41,600 bases of DNA from an uncultured Clostridia bacterium (GTDB taxonomy: Bacteria > Bacillota > Clostridia > Oscillospirales > Oscillospiraceae): the NCBI GenBank assembly GCA_945948535.1, contig CAMFBN010000020.1, positions 1-41,600 of the forward strand, written 5' to 3'. The notes under the pieces are model-generated. The model was not told the DNA's origin. It did not search any database and saw only the letters and a program-made list of their open reading frames with translations. A program made the translations under genes and the position numbers. Below are positions 22,728 to 30,913 of this stretch, in pieces (positions within the stretch are counted from its first letter, which is position 1; the number at the start of each line of letters is the position of its first letter).

Positions 22728-24088
22728 TGCTTACCAAAAATCAGATTTACGAAGCCACCGTCACCGACTACACCGCCGAAGGGCAGGGTGTGGCCCACGT
22801 AGAGGGCTGCGCCGTCTTTCTGCCCAACGCCATCGCCGGGGAGCGGGTGCGGCTGCGGATTGAAAAGGCCCAGAAAACCTGGGCGGCAGGGAAAATCGTG
22901 GAAATCCTCGAAAAATCTCCCCACCGGGTGAACCGGGAGTGCCCCGTCGCCAAGCTCTGCGGCGGCTGCGATTTCTGGCACATGGACTACGAAGAAGAAA
23001 CCTGGCTGAAGGCGGAACGGGTAAAAACCTGCCTGAACCGACTGGCAGGGGAAAGTCTCACGGAAATGCCCATTCTCGCCGCCCCAGCCTGCCATGGCTA
23101 CCGGAATAAGGCCCAGTATCCCGTAGCGGTGAAAAAGGGCCGGGCCTACGCCGGTTTCTTCCGAGCCGGCACTCACGACGTTGTGGAAAACCGGCGATGC
23201 CTGATTTTGCCGGAGGAAACCGATGCCGTCAAGGATGCGGTTATGGATTATGTAAACCAGTTCCGGGTATCCGTCTACGATGAAGCCAGCCACGCAGGTC
23301 TCTTGCGGCACATCTACGTCCGCCGGGGCGCGGTAAGCGGGCAGATTCTGGTGTGTCTGGTGTGCAATGGGGAGAAGCTGCCGAAAGTGGAAGCACTGCT
23401 TTCCCGGCTGCAAAAAATCCCCGGCTTTACCACGCTGGTGCTCAGCGTCAACACGAAAAAGGGCAACGCCGTGCTGGGGGAGAGATTTATCACCCTCTTC
23501 GGCCCGGGCTATATTGAGGACACCCTCTGCGGCCTGACCTTCCGGCTGTCGCCGCGCTCGTTCTATCAGGTGAACCACCATCAGGCCCAGCGGCTCTACG
23601 AAACCGCTATTTCTCTGGCAGATATTACGAAAGAGGACACTGTACTGGATCTGTACTGCGGCGTGGGCACCATCACCCTGGCCATGGCCTCCGCCGCGGG
23701 AAAGGTCATCGGCGTGGAGGTCATCCCCCAGGCTGTGGAGGACGCCAAAGACAACGCCCGCCGCAACGGCATCGAAAACGCGGAATTTTTCTGCGGTGAT
23801 GCCGGTCAGGCCGCTCTGGAACTGGAAAAGAACGGTGTCCGCCCGGATGTGGTGGTGGTCGACCCGCCACGGAAGGGCCTGAATGCCGACACCATCGAGG
23901 CCCTCCATCGCATGGCCCCCCGGCGCATCGTCTACGTCTCCTGCGACCCGGCCACCCTTGCCCGGGACGTGGCCATGCTCAAGCAGCGGGGCTACGCCCT
24001 CCAGTCCGCCACCGCCGCCGACCTGTTCCCCAGATGCGCACATGTGGAGACGGTTGTTTGTTTAGGTAGGAAACAGGTCAGCGGCTAG
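22727..24088 (+). CDS. rlmD: 23S rRNA (uracil-5-)-methyltransferase, RlmD/RumA family
   Basis: A 453-residue RNA m5U methyltransferase of the RlmD/RlmCD type, acting on 23S rRNA uridines. An N-terminal TRAM domain (about 1-58, YTAEGQGVAHVEGCAVFLPNA) binds RNA. Cysteines in CPVAKLCGGCDFW fit the iron-sulfur cluster. The SAM site is DLYCGVGTITLAMA. The catalytic region is VVVDPPRKGL and VSCDPATLARDVAML with the nucleophilic cysteine. In Gram-positives one such enzyme may modify both U747 and U1939. The start overlaps the preceding stop by one base, with GGAGG in the end of the previous gene. Confidence 0.94.
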   Translation: MLTKNQIYEATVTDYTAEGQGVAHVEGCAVFLPNAIAGERVRLRIEKAQKTWAAGKIVEILEKSPHRVNRECPVAKLCGGCDFWHMDYEEETWLKAERVKTCLNRLAGESLTEMPILAAPACHGYRNKAQYPVAVKKGRAYAGFFRAGTHDVVENRRCLILPEETDAVKDAVMDYVNQFRVSVYDEASHAGLLRHIYVRRGAVSGQILVCLVCNGEKLPKVEALLSRLQKIPGFTTLVLSVNTKKGNAVLGERFITLFGPGYIEDTLCGLTFRLSPRSFYQVNHHQAQRLYETAISLADITKEDTVLDLYCGVGTITLAMASAAGKVIGVEVIPQAVEDAKDNARRNGIENAEFFCGDAGQAALELEKNGVRPDVVVVDPPRKGLNADTIEALHRMAPRRIVYVSCDPATLARDVAMLKQRGYALQSATAADLFPRCAHVETVVCLGRKQVSG

Positions 24089-24170
24089 CTGCGGAATATT
24101 GCAGGTACACACAGAAAGCAGGATAGTTTGTAGTCTTTTAATGAAAAATTGCAGGTTTTTATGCTATTTT

Positions 24171-24256
24171 CAATAGAATTGTCCGATTCTATTGAGAAGA
24201 CACCGCCTAACGGCGTTGTCGTATCTATGATTTTCGGAATGAAAAATCATAGATAC
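24171..24256. repeat. AT-rich palindromic block
   Basis: Two perfect inverted repeats lie in the 0.3-kb gap after rlmD: CAATAGAAT / ATTCTATTG (24171-24194, 9 bp) and GTATCTATGATTTT / AAAATCATAGATAC (24221-24256, 14 bp, 8-nt loop). Neither is followed by a T-tract on either strand. The block is much richer in AT than the flanking genes and precedes a regulator fragment, so it may be a remnant of a small mobile element. Confidence 0.6.
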
Positions 24257-24290
24257 CCGTCTCATTATGATTTTTTATTTGAATATCAGT

Positions 24291-24341
24291 ATGAGAAAAC
24301 AAAAGAGCCTGACGCAAGAGGAACTTGCACAGGCATGGTGA
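24291..24341 (+). pseudogene. Fragment of an XRE-type helix-turn-helix gene
   Basis: An ATG at 24291 opens 16 codons reading MRKQKSLTQEELAQAW, then TGA. That is the usual first half of a Cro/CI (XRE) helix-turn-helix; the rest is absent. It is too short to work as a repressor and looks like a leftover from a lost or inserted element. Confidence 0.5.
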
Positions 24342-24387
24342 AATACCGGGAAAGTCCAAAGTATAGAATAGGAGTGAATCACCACTT

Positions 24388-26277
24388 ATGAAAACAAAAT
24401 TCCCCCGCTTTTTCGGCAGCCGCAGGCTCATCGGCGGGACCCTGGCTCTGGTGTCCCTTCTGGCGATGGGCGCCCTGGGAAGCTGGCCCGCCGGCACGGG
24501 ACTTGCCGTTCTCTTCCTTGCCGCAGGCTTTCTGACCCTGCCGGACCGTCAGGGTCTGTCCGCGGCTGTGCGTCTTCTGTGGGCGGCCCTGTGCATTTTC
24601 CTGTCCTGCTGCTACCCCTCCTGGATGCTGGAATACAACTTTTTTGAGATTTCCGCCAATCGGATTTTCCTGAACATTGTCTGCGCCTGCGTGGTTTACG
24701 GCGTTTCCTTGCTGCTCTTTGGGCGGATTCGTCCTGCGGTTGCCGCCGCCTCCGGCGCGCTGCTGCTTCTGTGCATTGCAAACGCCTTCGTCTTCCAGTT
24801 TCGGGGCAACGAGCTGCAATGGACGGATTTTATGTCCATTCGCACCGCTATGAATGTAGCGGCCGGATATTCCTTCCGGCTGCCCATGCAAGTCGCCGGA
24901 TGCGCGCTGCTCTGGGTGTGGACCCAGTTTGCGGCGGGACTTCTGCCGAAGGAAGCCCCCCATCCTCTGGCGGCCCGGGCAGGCGGCGCCGCGGCTGCCC
25001 TGATCTGCGTTTTTTTGTTCACTTGGAGGGGCGCCGGCGTGCTCCCGGAGGCATGGAAAAAGGACGGGACTCTGTTTAACGGCTACCTTCTGAATTTCTC
25101 GCTGGGCATTCGGGACAGCATCATCGAACAGCCCCGGGACTACGCCGAGCTGATTGCCCAATTGGAGGAACGCTACCCGGAATCGGAGGCTTCTCTGCCG
25201 GAGACGCTTCCGGACATCGTGGTGATTATGGATGAGTCGCTGGCGGATATGCGGATTCTGGGCGATCTGAAAACCAATCAGCCCGTCACCCCCTTTCTCG
25301 ACTCTCTGTCAGATAATACAATCCGCGGCTTCGCGCTCAGCCCGGTGTTCGGCGGCTCCACCGCAAACTCGGAATTTGAGTTTCTGACCGGCTGCTCCAT
25401 GTCCTTCCTGCCCACAGGCTCCGTCGCCTACCAGCAATATCTGCATCATACCGTCTATTCCCTGCCCTGGCTGCTGCAAAGCTATGGCTACGAAACCCTC
25501 GCCACGCATCCCTATTTCGAAAACGGCTGGAACCGGCAGACCGCCTACGAGCTGCTGGGCTTTCAGAACGCGACCTTTCTGGGGGCCTACCCCGAGGAGG
25601 ATCTGGTTCGGGAATACGTCAGCGACCGGGAGATGTTCCGGTATATTCTGAACCGCCTGGATGCGCAGGGCGACGCCCCGCTGTTCCTGTTCGGCATCAC
25701 CATGCAGAACCACGGCAGCTACGGCGATCCCAACTACAAAAACACCATTTCCCTGGAGGGAAAATCCTTCCCCTTCGCGGAGCAGTACCTGTCCCTGATT
25801 CACGAATCCGATGAAGCGCTGGAGCAGCTGCTGACCCGGTTGGAAGATTCTCCCCGGAAAACCATTGTGCTCATTTTCGGCGACCACTTCCCCGCCCTGG
25901 AGAACAGCTTCTTCCAGTCCCTCCACAGCAGCTTTGACGCCCTGTCCGATAAAATGCTGCAATATCAGGTTCCCTTCTACCTCTGGGCCAATTACGACAT
26001 TCCGGAGCGGTCCGGGGAACGCACCAGTCTGAATTATCTGGCTGTCGACCTGCTGGAGGCAGCGGGGCTGCCCCTTTCGTCCTATTATCGGTTTCTTTCG
26101 GATCTGCGTCAGACCATCCCCGCCATCAATCCCAGCGGCTTTTACAGCGCCGACGGACAGGTTCTGACGAAGGCCCAGGCCAAGGAAGAGCAAACCCAGT
26201 GGCTGCGGCTGTATGAAGCCGCCCAGTACAATAACCTCTTCGGAAAAAAAGACCGCAGCCGGGTCCTGTTCCCCTGA
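24388..26277 (+). CDS. LTA synthase-like phosphoglycerol transferase (membrane sulfatase-fold enzyme)
   Basis: A 629-residue protein. About six N-terminal helices (residues 15-213) are followed by an extracellular alkaline-phosphatase/sulfatase domain. VVIMDESL supplies a metal-binding glutamate (Glu283) and GGSTANSEFEFLTG the likely nucleophile Thr325, matching the Thr of LtaS. FGDHFPAL gives later metal ligands. LtaS-type enzymes add glycerol-phosphate from phosphatidylglycerol to a membrane acceptor, and related ones modify surface glycans. The ribosome site AGGAG is 13 nt from ATG 24388, longer than usual, but no other start is in frame nearby. It ends in a strong terminator. Confidence 0.88.
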   Translation: MKTKFPRFFGSRRLIGGTLALVSLLAMGALGSWPAGTGLAVLFLAAGFLTLPDRQGLSAAVRLLWAALCIFLSCCYPSWMLEYNFFEISANRIFLNIVCACVVYGVSLLLFGRIRPAVAAASGALLLLCIANAFVFQFRGNELQWTDFMSIRTAMNVAAGYSFRLPMQVAGCALLWVWTQFAAGLLPKEAPHPLAARAGGAAAALICVFLFTWRGAGVLPEAWKKDGTLFNGYLLNFSLGIRDSIIEQPRDYAELIAQLEERYPESEASLPETLPDIVVIMDESLADMRILGDLKTNQPVTPFLDSLSDNTIRGFALSPVFGGSTANSEFEFLTGCSMSFLPTGSVAYQQYLHHTVYSLPWLLQSYGYETLATHPYFENGWNRQTAYELLGFQNATFLGAYPEEDLVREYVSDREMFRYILNRLDAQGDAPLFLFGITMQNHGSYGDPNYKNTISLEGKSFPFAEQYLSLIHESDEALEQLLTRLEDSPRKTIVLIFGDHFPALENSFFQSLHSSFDALSDKMLQYQVPFYLWANYDIPERSGERTSLNYLAVDLLEAAGLPLSSYYRFLSDLRQTIPAINPSGFYSADGQVLTKAQAKEEQTQWLRLYEAAQYNNLFGKKDRSRVLFP

Positions 26278-26283
26278 GCAGAC

Positions 26284-26322
26284 ATCCGCCGGCCAGCATG
26301 ACGGCCGGCGGATATCTTTTTT
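26284..26322 (+). terminator. Terminator of the LtaS-like gene
   Basis: An 11-bp stem (ATCCGCCGGCC / GGCCGGCGGAT, 8-nt loop) is followed by ATCTTTTTT. Confidence 0.95.
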
Positions 26323-26353
26323 GGAAAATGTGCAAAAATTTACAAGAAATTAT

Positions 26354-26382
26354 TTGCAATTTTTTGACGTATATGTTATACT
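26354..26382 (+). promoter_or_regulatory. Promoter of ppdK
   Basis: -35 TTGCAA (26354-26359) and -10 TATACT (26377-26382) have a 17-bp spacer. The leader is about 80 nt. Confidence 0.8.
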
Positions 26383-26467
26383 GTTCAGGTCAAACACAGA
26401 CAGTCGAAATTTATAACCATACAGGCGATTTTGGCACGCCTGAAGATAGGAAAGGGGTATTTAACGA

Positions 26468-29101
26468 ATGTCTCACAAGTACGTTTATCTGTTCACCGAA
26501 GGCAACGGCAAAATGCGGGAGCTGCTGGGCGGCAAGGGCGCGAACCTCGCGGAAATGACCAACATCGGTCTGCCTGTCCCCCAGGGCTTTACTATTTCTA
26601 CCGAAGCCTGCACCAAGTATTACGAGGATGGCCGCACGATCAACCCTGAAATTCAGGCGCAGATCATGGAATATGTGGACAAGCTGGAAGCCATCACCGG
26701 CAAAAAGTTCGGCGATCGTGAAAATCCGCTGCTGGTCTCCGTCCGTTCCGGCGCCCGGGCCTCCATGCCCGGCATGATGGACACCATCCTGAACCTGGGT
26801 CTGAACGAGACCGTGGTGGACGTGCTGGCCAAGAAGTCCGGCAACCCCCGCTGGGCCTGGGACTGCTACCGCCGCTTTATCCAGATGTACTCCGATGTGG
26901 TCATGGAAGTGGGCAAGAAGTACTTTGAAGCCCTCATCGACCAGATGAAGGAGCGCAAGGGCGTCACGCAGGACGTAGAGCTGGATGCCGACGACCTGAA
27001 GGAGCTGGCCTTCCAGTTCAAGGCCGAGTATAAATCCAAGCTGGGTGTGGACTTCCCCACCGACCCCAAGGAGCAGCTGATGGGCGCCATCAAGGCCGTG
27101 TTCCGCTCCTGGGACAATCCCCGCGCCAACGTCTATCGCCGGGACAACGACATCCCCTACTCCTGGGGCACCGCCGTCAACGTCCAGTCCATGGCCTTCG
27201 GCAACATGGGCGACGACTGCGGCACCGGCGTTGCCTTCACCCGGAACCCCGCCACCGGCGAGAAGAAGCTGTTCGGCGAGTTCCTGACCAACGCTCAGGG
27301 CGAGGACGTGGTGGCCGGTGTCCGGACTCCCATGCCCATCTCCGAAATGGCGGAAAAGTTCCCCGAGGCCTTCGCCCAGTTCACCAACGTCTGCCAGATT
27401 CTGGAGAGCCACTACCACGACATGCAGGACATGGAATTCACCGTGGAGAACGGCAAGCTCTATATGCTGCAGACCCGTAACGGCAAGCGTACCGCCCCCG
27501 CCGCGCTGAAGATCGCCTGCGACCTGGTGGACGAGGGTATGATCGACGAAAAGCAGGCCGTTGCCATGATCGAGCCCCGGACGCTGGACACCCTGCTGCA
27601 TCCCCAGTTCGACGCCAAGGCTCTGAAGAACGCCCAGCCTGTGGGCCGGGCGCTGGCCGCTTCTCCCGGCGCCGCCTGCGGTAAGATCGTCTTCACCGCT
27701 GAAGACGCCAAGGCTTGGAATGACCGGGGCGAAAAGGTGGTTCTGGTTCGTCTGGAGACCTCTCCCGAGGATATCGAGGGCATGATGAGCGCCCAGGGCA
27801 TTCTGACCGTTCGCGGCGGCATGACCTCTCACGCCGCTGTCGTTGCCCGCGGCATGGGCCGCTGCTGTGTCTCCGGCTGCACCGAGATCAAGATGGACGA
27901 GGAGAACAAGACCTTCGTTCTGGCCGGCAAGACCTACCGCGAGGGCGACTGGCTGAGTCTGGACGGCTCCACCGGCTGCATCTACGACGGTCAGATTCCC
28001 ACCGTGGACGCGGAGATTGCCGGCGAGTTCGGCCGGATTATGGCCTGGGCTGACAAGTACCGCACCCTGAAGGTGCGCACCAACGCCGATACCCCCCGGG
28101 ACGCCATCAAGGCCCGCTCTCTGGGCGCCGAAGGCATCGGCCTGTGCCGTACCGAGCATATGTTCTTCGAGGAAGGCCGTATCGCTTCCTTCCGGGAGAT
28201 GATCTGCTCCGACACTGTCGAGGAGCGGGAGGCTGCTCTTGCCAAGATCGAGCCCATGCAGCAGGCTGACTTTGAAGCCCTGTATGAGGCCATGGAGTCC
28301 TATCCCGTCACCATCCGCTTCCTGGATCCCCCTCTGCACGAGTTCGTGCCCACCACCGAAGAGGAAATCGCCGCGCTGGCCGAGACCCAGCACAAGTCCG
28401 TGCAGGATATCAAGGACATCATCGCTTCCCTGCATGAGTTCAACCCCATGATGGGTCACCGTGGCTGCCGTCTGGCGGTCACCTATCCCGAAATCGCCGC
28501 CATGCAGACCCGCGCCGTCATTAAGGCCGCGCTGGCTGTGAAGGGCCGTCATCCCGACTGGAACCTGGTTCCCGAGATCATGATCCCCCTGACCGGCGAC
28601 GTGAAGGAACTGAAGTACGTCAAGGACGTGGTGGTCAAGGCCGCAGACGCCGAAATCGCCGCTGCTGGGGTGGAGCTCAAGTACGAGGTCGGCACCATGA
28701 TCGAGATTCCCCGCGCCTGCCTGACTGCCGATGAGATGGCAAAGGAAGCCGAGTTCTTCTGCTTCGGCACCAACGACCTGACCCAGATGACCTACGGCTT
28801 CAGCCGTGACGACGCGGGCAAGTTCCTGGATGCCTACTATGAGCACAAGATCTTCGAGAACGATCCCTTCGCCAAGCTGGATCAGACCGGCGTGGGCATG
28901 CTGATGGAGATGGCTGTCTCCAAGGGCAAGGCGGTTCGTCCCAGCCTGCACTGCGGCATCTGCGGCGAGCACGGCGGCGACCCCGTGAGCGTCGAGTTCT
29001 GCCACAAGATCGGTCTGGACTATGTCTCCTGCTCTCCCTTCCGGGTGCCCATCGCCCGCCTCGCCGCAGCGCAGGCTGCGATACGCGAAATGGGGAAATA
29101 A
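26468..29101 (+). CDS. ppdK: Pyruvate, phosphate dikinase
   Basis: An 877-residue enzyme that interconverts pyruvate, ATP and phosphate with PEP, AMP and pyrophosphate. In anaerobic Firmicutes it often works beside or instead of pyruvate kinase. The ATP-grasp domain starts with LLGGKGANLAEM. The swivelling phosphohistidine domain carries GGMTSHAAVVARGMG with His455, the same number as in the Clostridium symbiosum enzyme. The C-terminal PEP barrel has GLCRTEHMF, FGTNDLTQMT and CGICGEHGG, with Cys832 matching the known catalytic Cys831. GAAAGGGG precedes ATG 26468. Right after the stop, AAAAAAGCCCCCGAAATTC looks like the first half of a terminator whose second half is lost at the IS junction. 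Confidence 0.97.
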   Translation: MSHKYVYLFTEGNGKMRELLGGKGANLAEMTNIGLPVPQGFTISTEACTKYYEDGRTINPEIQAQIMEYVDKLEAITGKKFGDRENPLLVSVRSGARASMPGMMDTILNLGLNETVVDVLAKKSGNPRWAWDCYRRFIQMYSDVVMEVGKKYFEALIDQMKERKGVTQDVELDADDLKELAFQFKAEYKSKLGVDFPTDPKEQLMGAIKAVFRSWDNPRANVYRRDNDIPYSWGTAVNVQSMAFGNMGDDCGTGVAFTRNPATGEKKLFGEFLTNAQGEDVVAGVRTPMPISEMAEKFPEAFAQFTNVCQILESHYHDMQDMEFTVENGKLYMLQTRNGKRTAPAALKIACDLVDEGMIDEKQAVAMIEPRTLDTLLHPQFDAKALKNAQPVGRALAASPGAACGKIVFTAEDAKAWNDRGEKVVLVRLETSPEDIEGMMSAQGILTVRGGMTSHAAVVARGMGRCCVSGCTEIKMDEENKTFVLAGKTYREGDWLSLDGSTGCIYDGQIPTVDAEIAGEFGRIMAWADKYRTLKVRTNADTPRDAIKARSLGAEGIGLCRTEHMFFEEGRIASFREMICSDTVEEREAALAKIEPMQQADFEALYEAMESYPVTIRFLDPPLHEFVPTTEEEIAALAETQHKSVQDIKDIIASLHEFNPMMGHRGCRLAVTYPEIAAMQTRAVIKAALAVKGRHPDWNLVPEIMIPLTGDVKELKYVKDVVVKAADAEIAAAGVELKYEVGTMIEIPRACLTADEMAKEAEFFCFGTNDLTQMTYGFSRDDAGKFLDAYYEHKIFENDPFAKLDQTGVGMLMEMAVSKGKAVRPSLHCGICGEHGGDPVSVEFCHKIGLDYVSCSPFRVPIARLAAAQAAIREMGK

Positions 29102-29140
29102 AAAAGCCCCCGAAATTCTGAACTGCACCCCATTTGTTAG

Positions 29141-29162
29141 ACAAGTATGCTATAATACTTGT
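29141..29162 (+). promoter_or_regulatory. IS promoter with overlapping palindrome
   Basis: ACAAGTAT GCTATA ATACTTGT is an 8-bp inverted repeat containing an extended -10 (TGCTATAAT, hexamer 29151-29156). The start of the palindrome lies beyond the terminus of the element, so it belongs to the IS. Confidence 0.55.
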
Positions 29163-29185
29163 ACTAATGAATGGGGTGTTTTTCT

Positions 29186-29530
29186 ATGCCAAAAGGAGTA
29201 CCGAACAAACGCTATACTGGCGAGTTCAAGCAGATGGTAGTAGAAACCATGATGCGAGACAAAATTAGCTACCACGAAGCAGCTCGACGGTTTGAAATCA
29301 GCGACCATCACAGCGTAGCATCATGGGAACGGATTTATCTGACCGAGGGTCCTGAGATGCTCTATGTGGAACGCCGAGGCCGTGGTAGTAAGGGCCGTCC
29401 GCCGAAGCTCCCGAAAGAGGTTGAGGAGGACTTGCTGAAAGAAGTGCAGCGACTGAGAGCGGAGAATGAATACCTAAAAAAATTGCAAGCCTTAGTTTTG
29501 GAAGGGAAGCAGAGCCAGCTGAAAAAGTAA
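29186..29530 (+). CDS. IS3-family transposase OrfA
   Basis: A 114-residue DNA-binding subunit. A helix-turn-helix reads SYHEAARRFEISDHHSVASWERIY, followed by a basic linker and a leucine-zipper helix (EVEEDLLKEVQRLRAENEYLKKL) that mediates dimerisation. The start MPKGVPNKRYTGEFK is at 29186; the frame begins 15 bp earlier. A run of A near its end allows slippage into orfB. This half of the transposase looks intact. Confidence 0.88.
   Translation: MPKGVPNKRYTGEFKQMVVETMMRDKISYHEAARRFEISDHHSVASWERIYLTEGPEMLYVERRGRGSKGRPPKLPKEVEEDLLKEVQRLRAENEYLKKLQALVLEGKQSQLKK
29476..29482 (+). other. Slippery heptamer for -1 frameshifting
   Basis: AAAAAAA inside orfA. A -1 slip changes the reading to IASLSFGREAEPAEKVKVIQEL and joins orfB, which has no ATG start of its own. 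This is the usual route to the OrfAB transposase in IS3 elements. Confidence 0.65.
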
Positions 29531-30042
29531 AGGTTATCCAGGAACTAAGGCAAAGACATTCATTGGAACTTCTGCTTCAGATTGCTGAACTTCCCCGGTC
29601 TACCTTCTACTACCATGTGAAGCACCAAAAGGGGGACAAGTACGCCAAGGAGAAGGAGGAAATCACAAGAATATTCCATGAAAACAAAGGTAGATATGGT
29701 TATCGCCGTGTAACAACAGCATTGCGAAACAGCGGTTTTACCCTGAATCATAAGACTGTACAGCGGTTAATGAAGGAAATGGGGTTAGTATGCCGTGTTC
29801 GAATGAAGAAGTACCGTTCGTACAAAGGCGAACAAGGTACAGTTGCACCGAACCTGCTCAACAGAGAGTTTACAGCAGAAAAGCCGAACCAGAAATGGGT
29901 TACTGATGTAACAGAGTTGGATGTTCCTACTCAGTCCTCCCTCATTTGGGTACGGTCATTGTATCGGGGAACGGCAACAATATCGATTATACCAAAGCAC
30001 AAATTGAAGGCAATATATACCGCAAAATGCAAACAGCCCTGA
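29482..30042 (+). pseudogene. IS3-family transposase OrfB, truncated
   Basis: Read in the -1 frame, it begins with VKVIQELRQRHSLELLLQIAELPRSTFYYHVK (normal IS3 OrfB N-terminus), continues through RYGYRRVTTALRNSGF and NHKTVQRLMKEMGL, and reaches NQKWVTDVTELDV with the first catalytic aspartate. After that the sequence (SSLIWVRSLYRGTATIS onwards) no longer resembles the catalytic core. The second Asp and the Glu are missing, and the frame ends at 30042. Transposition from this copy is not expected. Confidence 0.85.
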
Positions 30043-30066
30043 GAAATCCCAACTTCTCAGGGCTGT
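30033..30066 (-). terminator. Perfect 13-bp hairpin, probable terminator of tetR
   Basis: ACAGCCCTGAGAA (30033-30045) pairs with TTCTCAGGGCTGT (30054-30066). On the minus strand it is followed by TTGCATTTTG, a modest T-rich tail, beyond the tetR stop at 30195. It overlaps the end of the orfB remnant. Between it and tetR (30067-30194) I see no gene. Confidence 0.6.
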
Positions 30067-30194
30067 AAAAATGTGGTACTCCTCTGCCCGCTCACACATG
30101 GGCCAGCAAACCGACACAACACGGCGTCTTATTTACTTGTTCAGGCAAAGAAAACGCCCCCTTTCGTAAATCATGATCCCGGTAAACGCAGTGG

Positions 30195-30767
30195 CTAGAG
30201 CGGAATTTTGCCGGCGTACTCCGCGGCAATTTCCAGAAAAACCGCCTCGTCAATGGGGGAATCCTTTCGGGTGCAGCGAAGGAAGGTGCTGATCAGACCG
30301 CCCGCGTAAAACGCCGCCACACCCCTGAGCTTGCCGGAGCTCTGCGCCAGCGCGGGGCAGGAGCGGCGCAGAACCATGCTGATATCCTCGGTGATCTGAT
30401 CCAGCAGAATGCTCAGCAGCAGCGGAAACATGCTGCTGTTTTCAATGTTTCGCACCATCTTCTCGTGCATATGCCAAAACCGCAGCAGCTCCCTGCCCAT
30501 TTGCAGAAAATACTCCGCCGCTTCTCCGTCCATCACGTCCGGCGGAAGCTGATCCCGGAAGGTGGAAACCATTTCCCGGATATAGAAGGCAAAAAACTCA
30601 TATTTATCCGCAAAGTGCTTATAAAATGTGGTGCGCCGGATCATGGCCTTGTCGCAAAGCTCGTTGACGGTCAATTCCTCAAACCGCTTTTCCTCCAGCA
30701 GCGCCTCAAACGCGTTTTGCAGCGCCAGATAGGTTTTCTGAATGCGCAGATCCGTTTTTTTCTCCAT
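30195..30767 (-). CDS. TetR-family transcriptional regulator
   Basis: A 190-residue regulator. The N-terminal helix-turn-helix reads LLEEKRFEELTVNELCDKAMIRRTTFYKHFADKYEFF, the classic TetR pattern. The C-terminal part (about 60-190) is an all-helical ligand domain of the Gram-positive TetR_C type. GGAGG at 6-nt spacing selects ATG 30767; the frame runs on to 30884 across the operators. It is divergent from the MMPL exporter operon, with two related palindromes between. So it probably represses both directions and is released by a compound or lipid handled by the exporter. Confidence 0.92.
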   Translation of the reverse strand: MEKKTDLRIQKTYLALQNAFEALLEEKRFEELTVNELCDKAMIRRTTFYKHFADKYEFFAFYIREMVSTFRDQLPPDVMDGEAAEYFLQMGRELLRFWHMHEKMVRNIENSSMFPLLLSILLDQITEDISMVLRRSCPALAQSSGKLRGVAAFYAGGLISTFLRCTRKDSPIDEAVFLEIAAEYAGKIPL

Positions 30768-30802
30768 AACAGCCTCCCAGTACGGAAACACTTTTCCGCT
30801 TT

Positions 30803-30818
30803 TGTCAGCTAACTGACA
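30803..30818. promoter_or_regulatory. TetR-type operator 1
   Basis: TGTCAGCTAACTGACA, a 6-4-6 palindrome in the tetR leader, about 30 bp downstream of the tetR promoter. Confidence 0.7.
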
Positions 30819-30836
30819 CAGCGGCTCACCTGTCTC

Positions 30837-30865
30837 TTGCATTTGACTTGAAAAAAGAATATCAT
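30837..30865 (+). promoter_or_regulatory. Probable promoter of the MMPL exporter operon
   Basis: -35 TTGCAT (30837-30842) and -10 TATCAT (30860-30865) have a 17-bp spacer. It is interlocked with the divergent tetR promoter. Confidence 0.6.
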
Positions 30866-30884
30866 TTTCCACTACAAATGTCAA
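30856..30884 (-). promoter_or_regulatory. Promoter of tetR
   Basis: On the minus strand, -35 TTGACA (30884-30879) and -10 TATTCT (30861-30856) have a 17-bp spacer. Confidence 0.8.
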
Positions 30885-30894
30885 TTAACAGTCA
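30879..30894. promoter_or_regulatory. TetR-type operator 2, imperfect
   Basis: TGTCAATTAACAGTCA shares TGTCA and TAAC with operator 1. It covers the tetR -35 box and the first transcribed bases of the exporter operon, so occupancy would affect both. Confidence 0.5.
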
Positions 30895-30913
30895 TATGTT
30901 ATGGAGGTATGGC

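Larger units (their letters stand above)
29119..30042 (+). mobile_element. IS3-type (IS150-like) insertion sequence, degenerate at its right side
   Basis: The left end reads TGAACTGCACCCCATTTG then TTAGACA, a typical IS3/IS150-class terminus. Two frames follow (orfA, orfB) joined by a slippery run of seven A. orfB stops matching soon after the first catalytic aspartate. The matching right terminus (TGTCTAAC..GGGGTGCAGTTCA) is not found before 30195. So the right part, with two of the three catalytic residues, has been deleted or replaced. The right boundary given is that of the remaining orfB frame. Confidence 0.75.

Noticed and set aside
26411..29128. A 905-codon open frame antisense to ppdK, and similar long antisense frames at 9442-11103, 35762-37549, 1932-3230 and 22706-24043
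   Set aside because: All lie opposite well-supported genes of GC-rich composition, have low-complexity Gly/His/Gln/Val-rich translations, no ribosome sites and no recognisable domain. They are mirror frames.
29931..30190. Intact right half and right terminus of the IS element
   Set aside because: I read all three plus frames after the first catalytic Asp and found neither the remaining DDE residues nor a copy of the inverted terminus.
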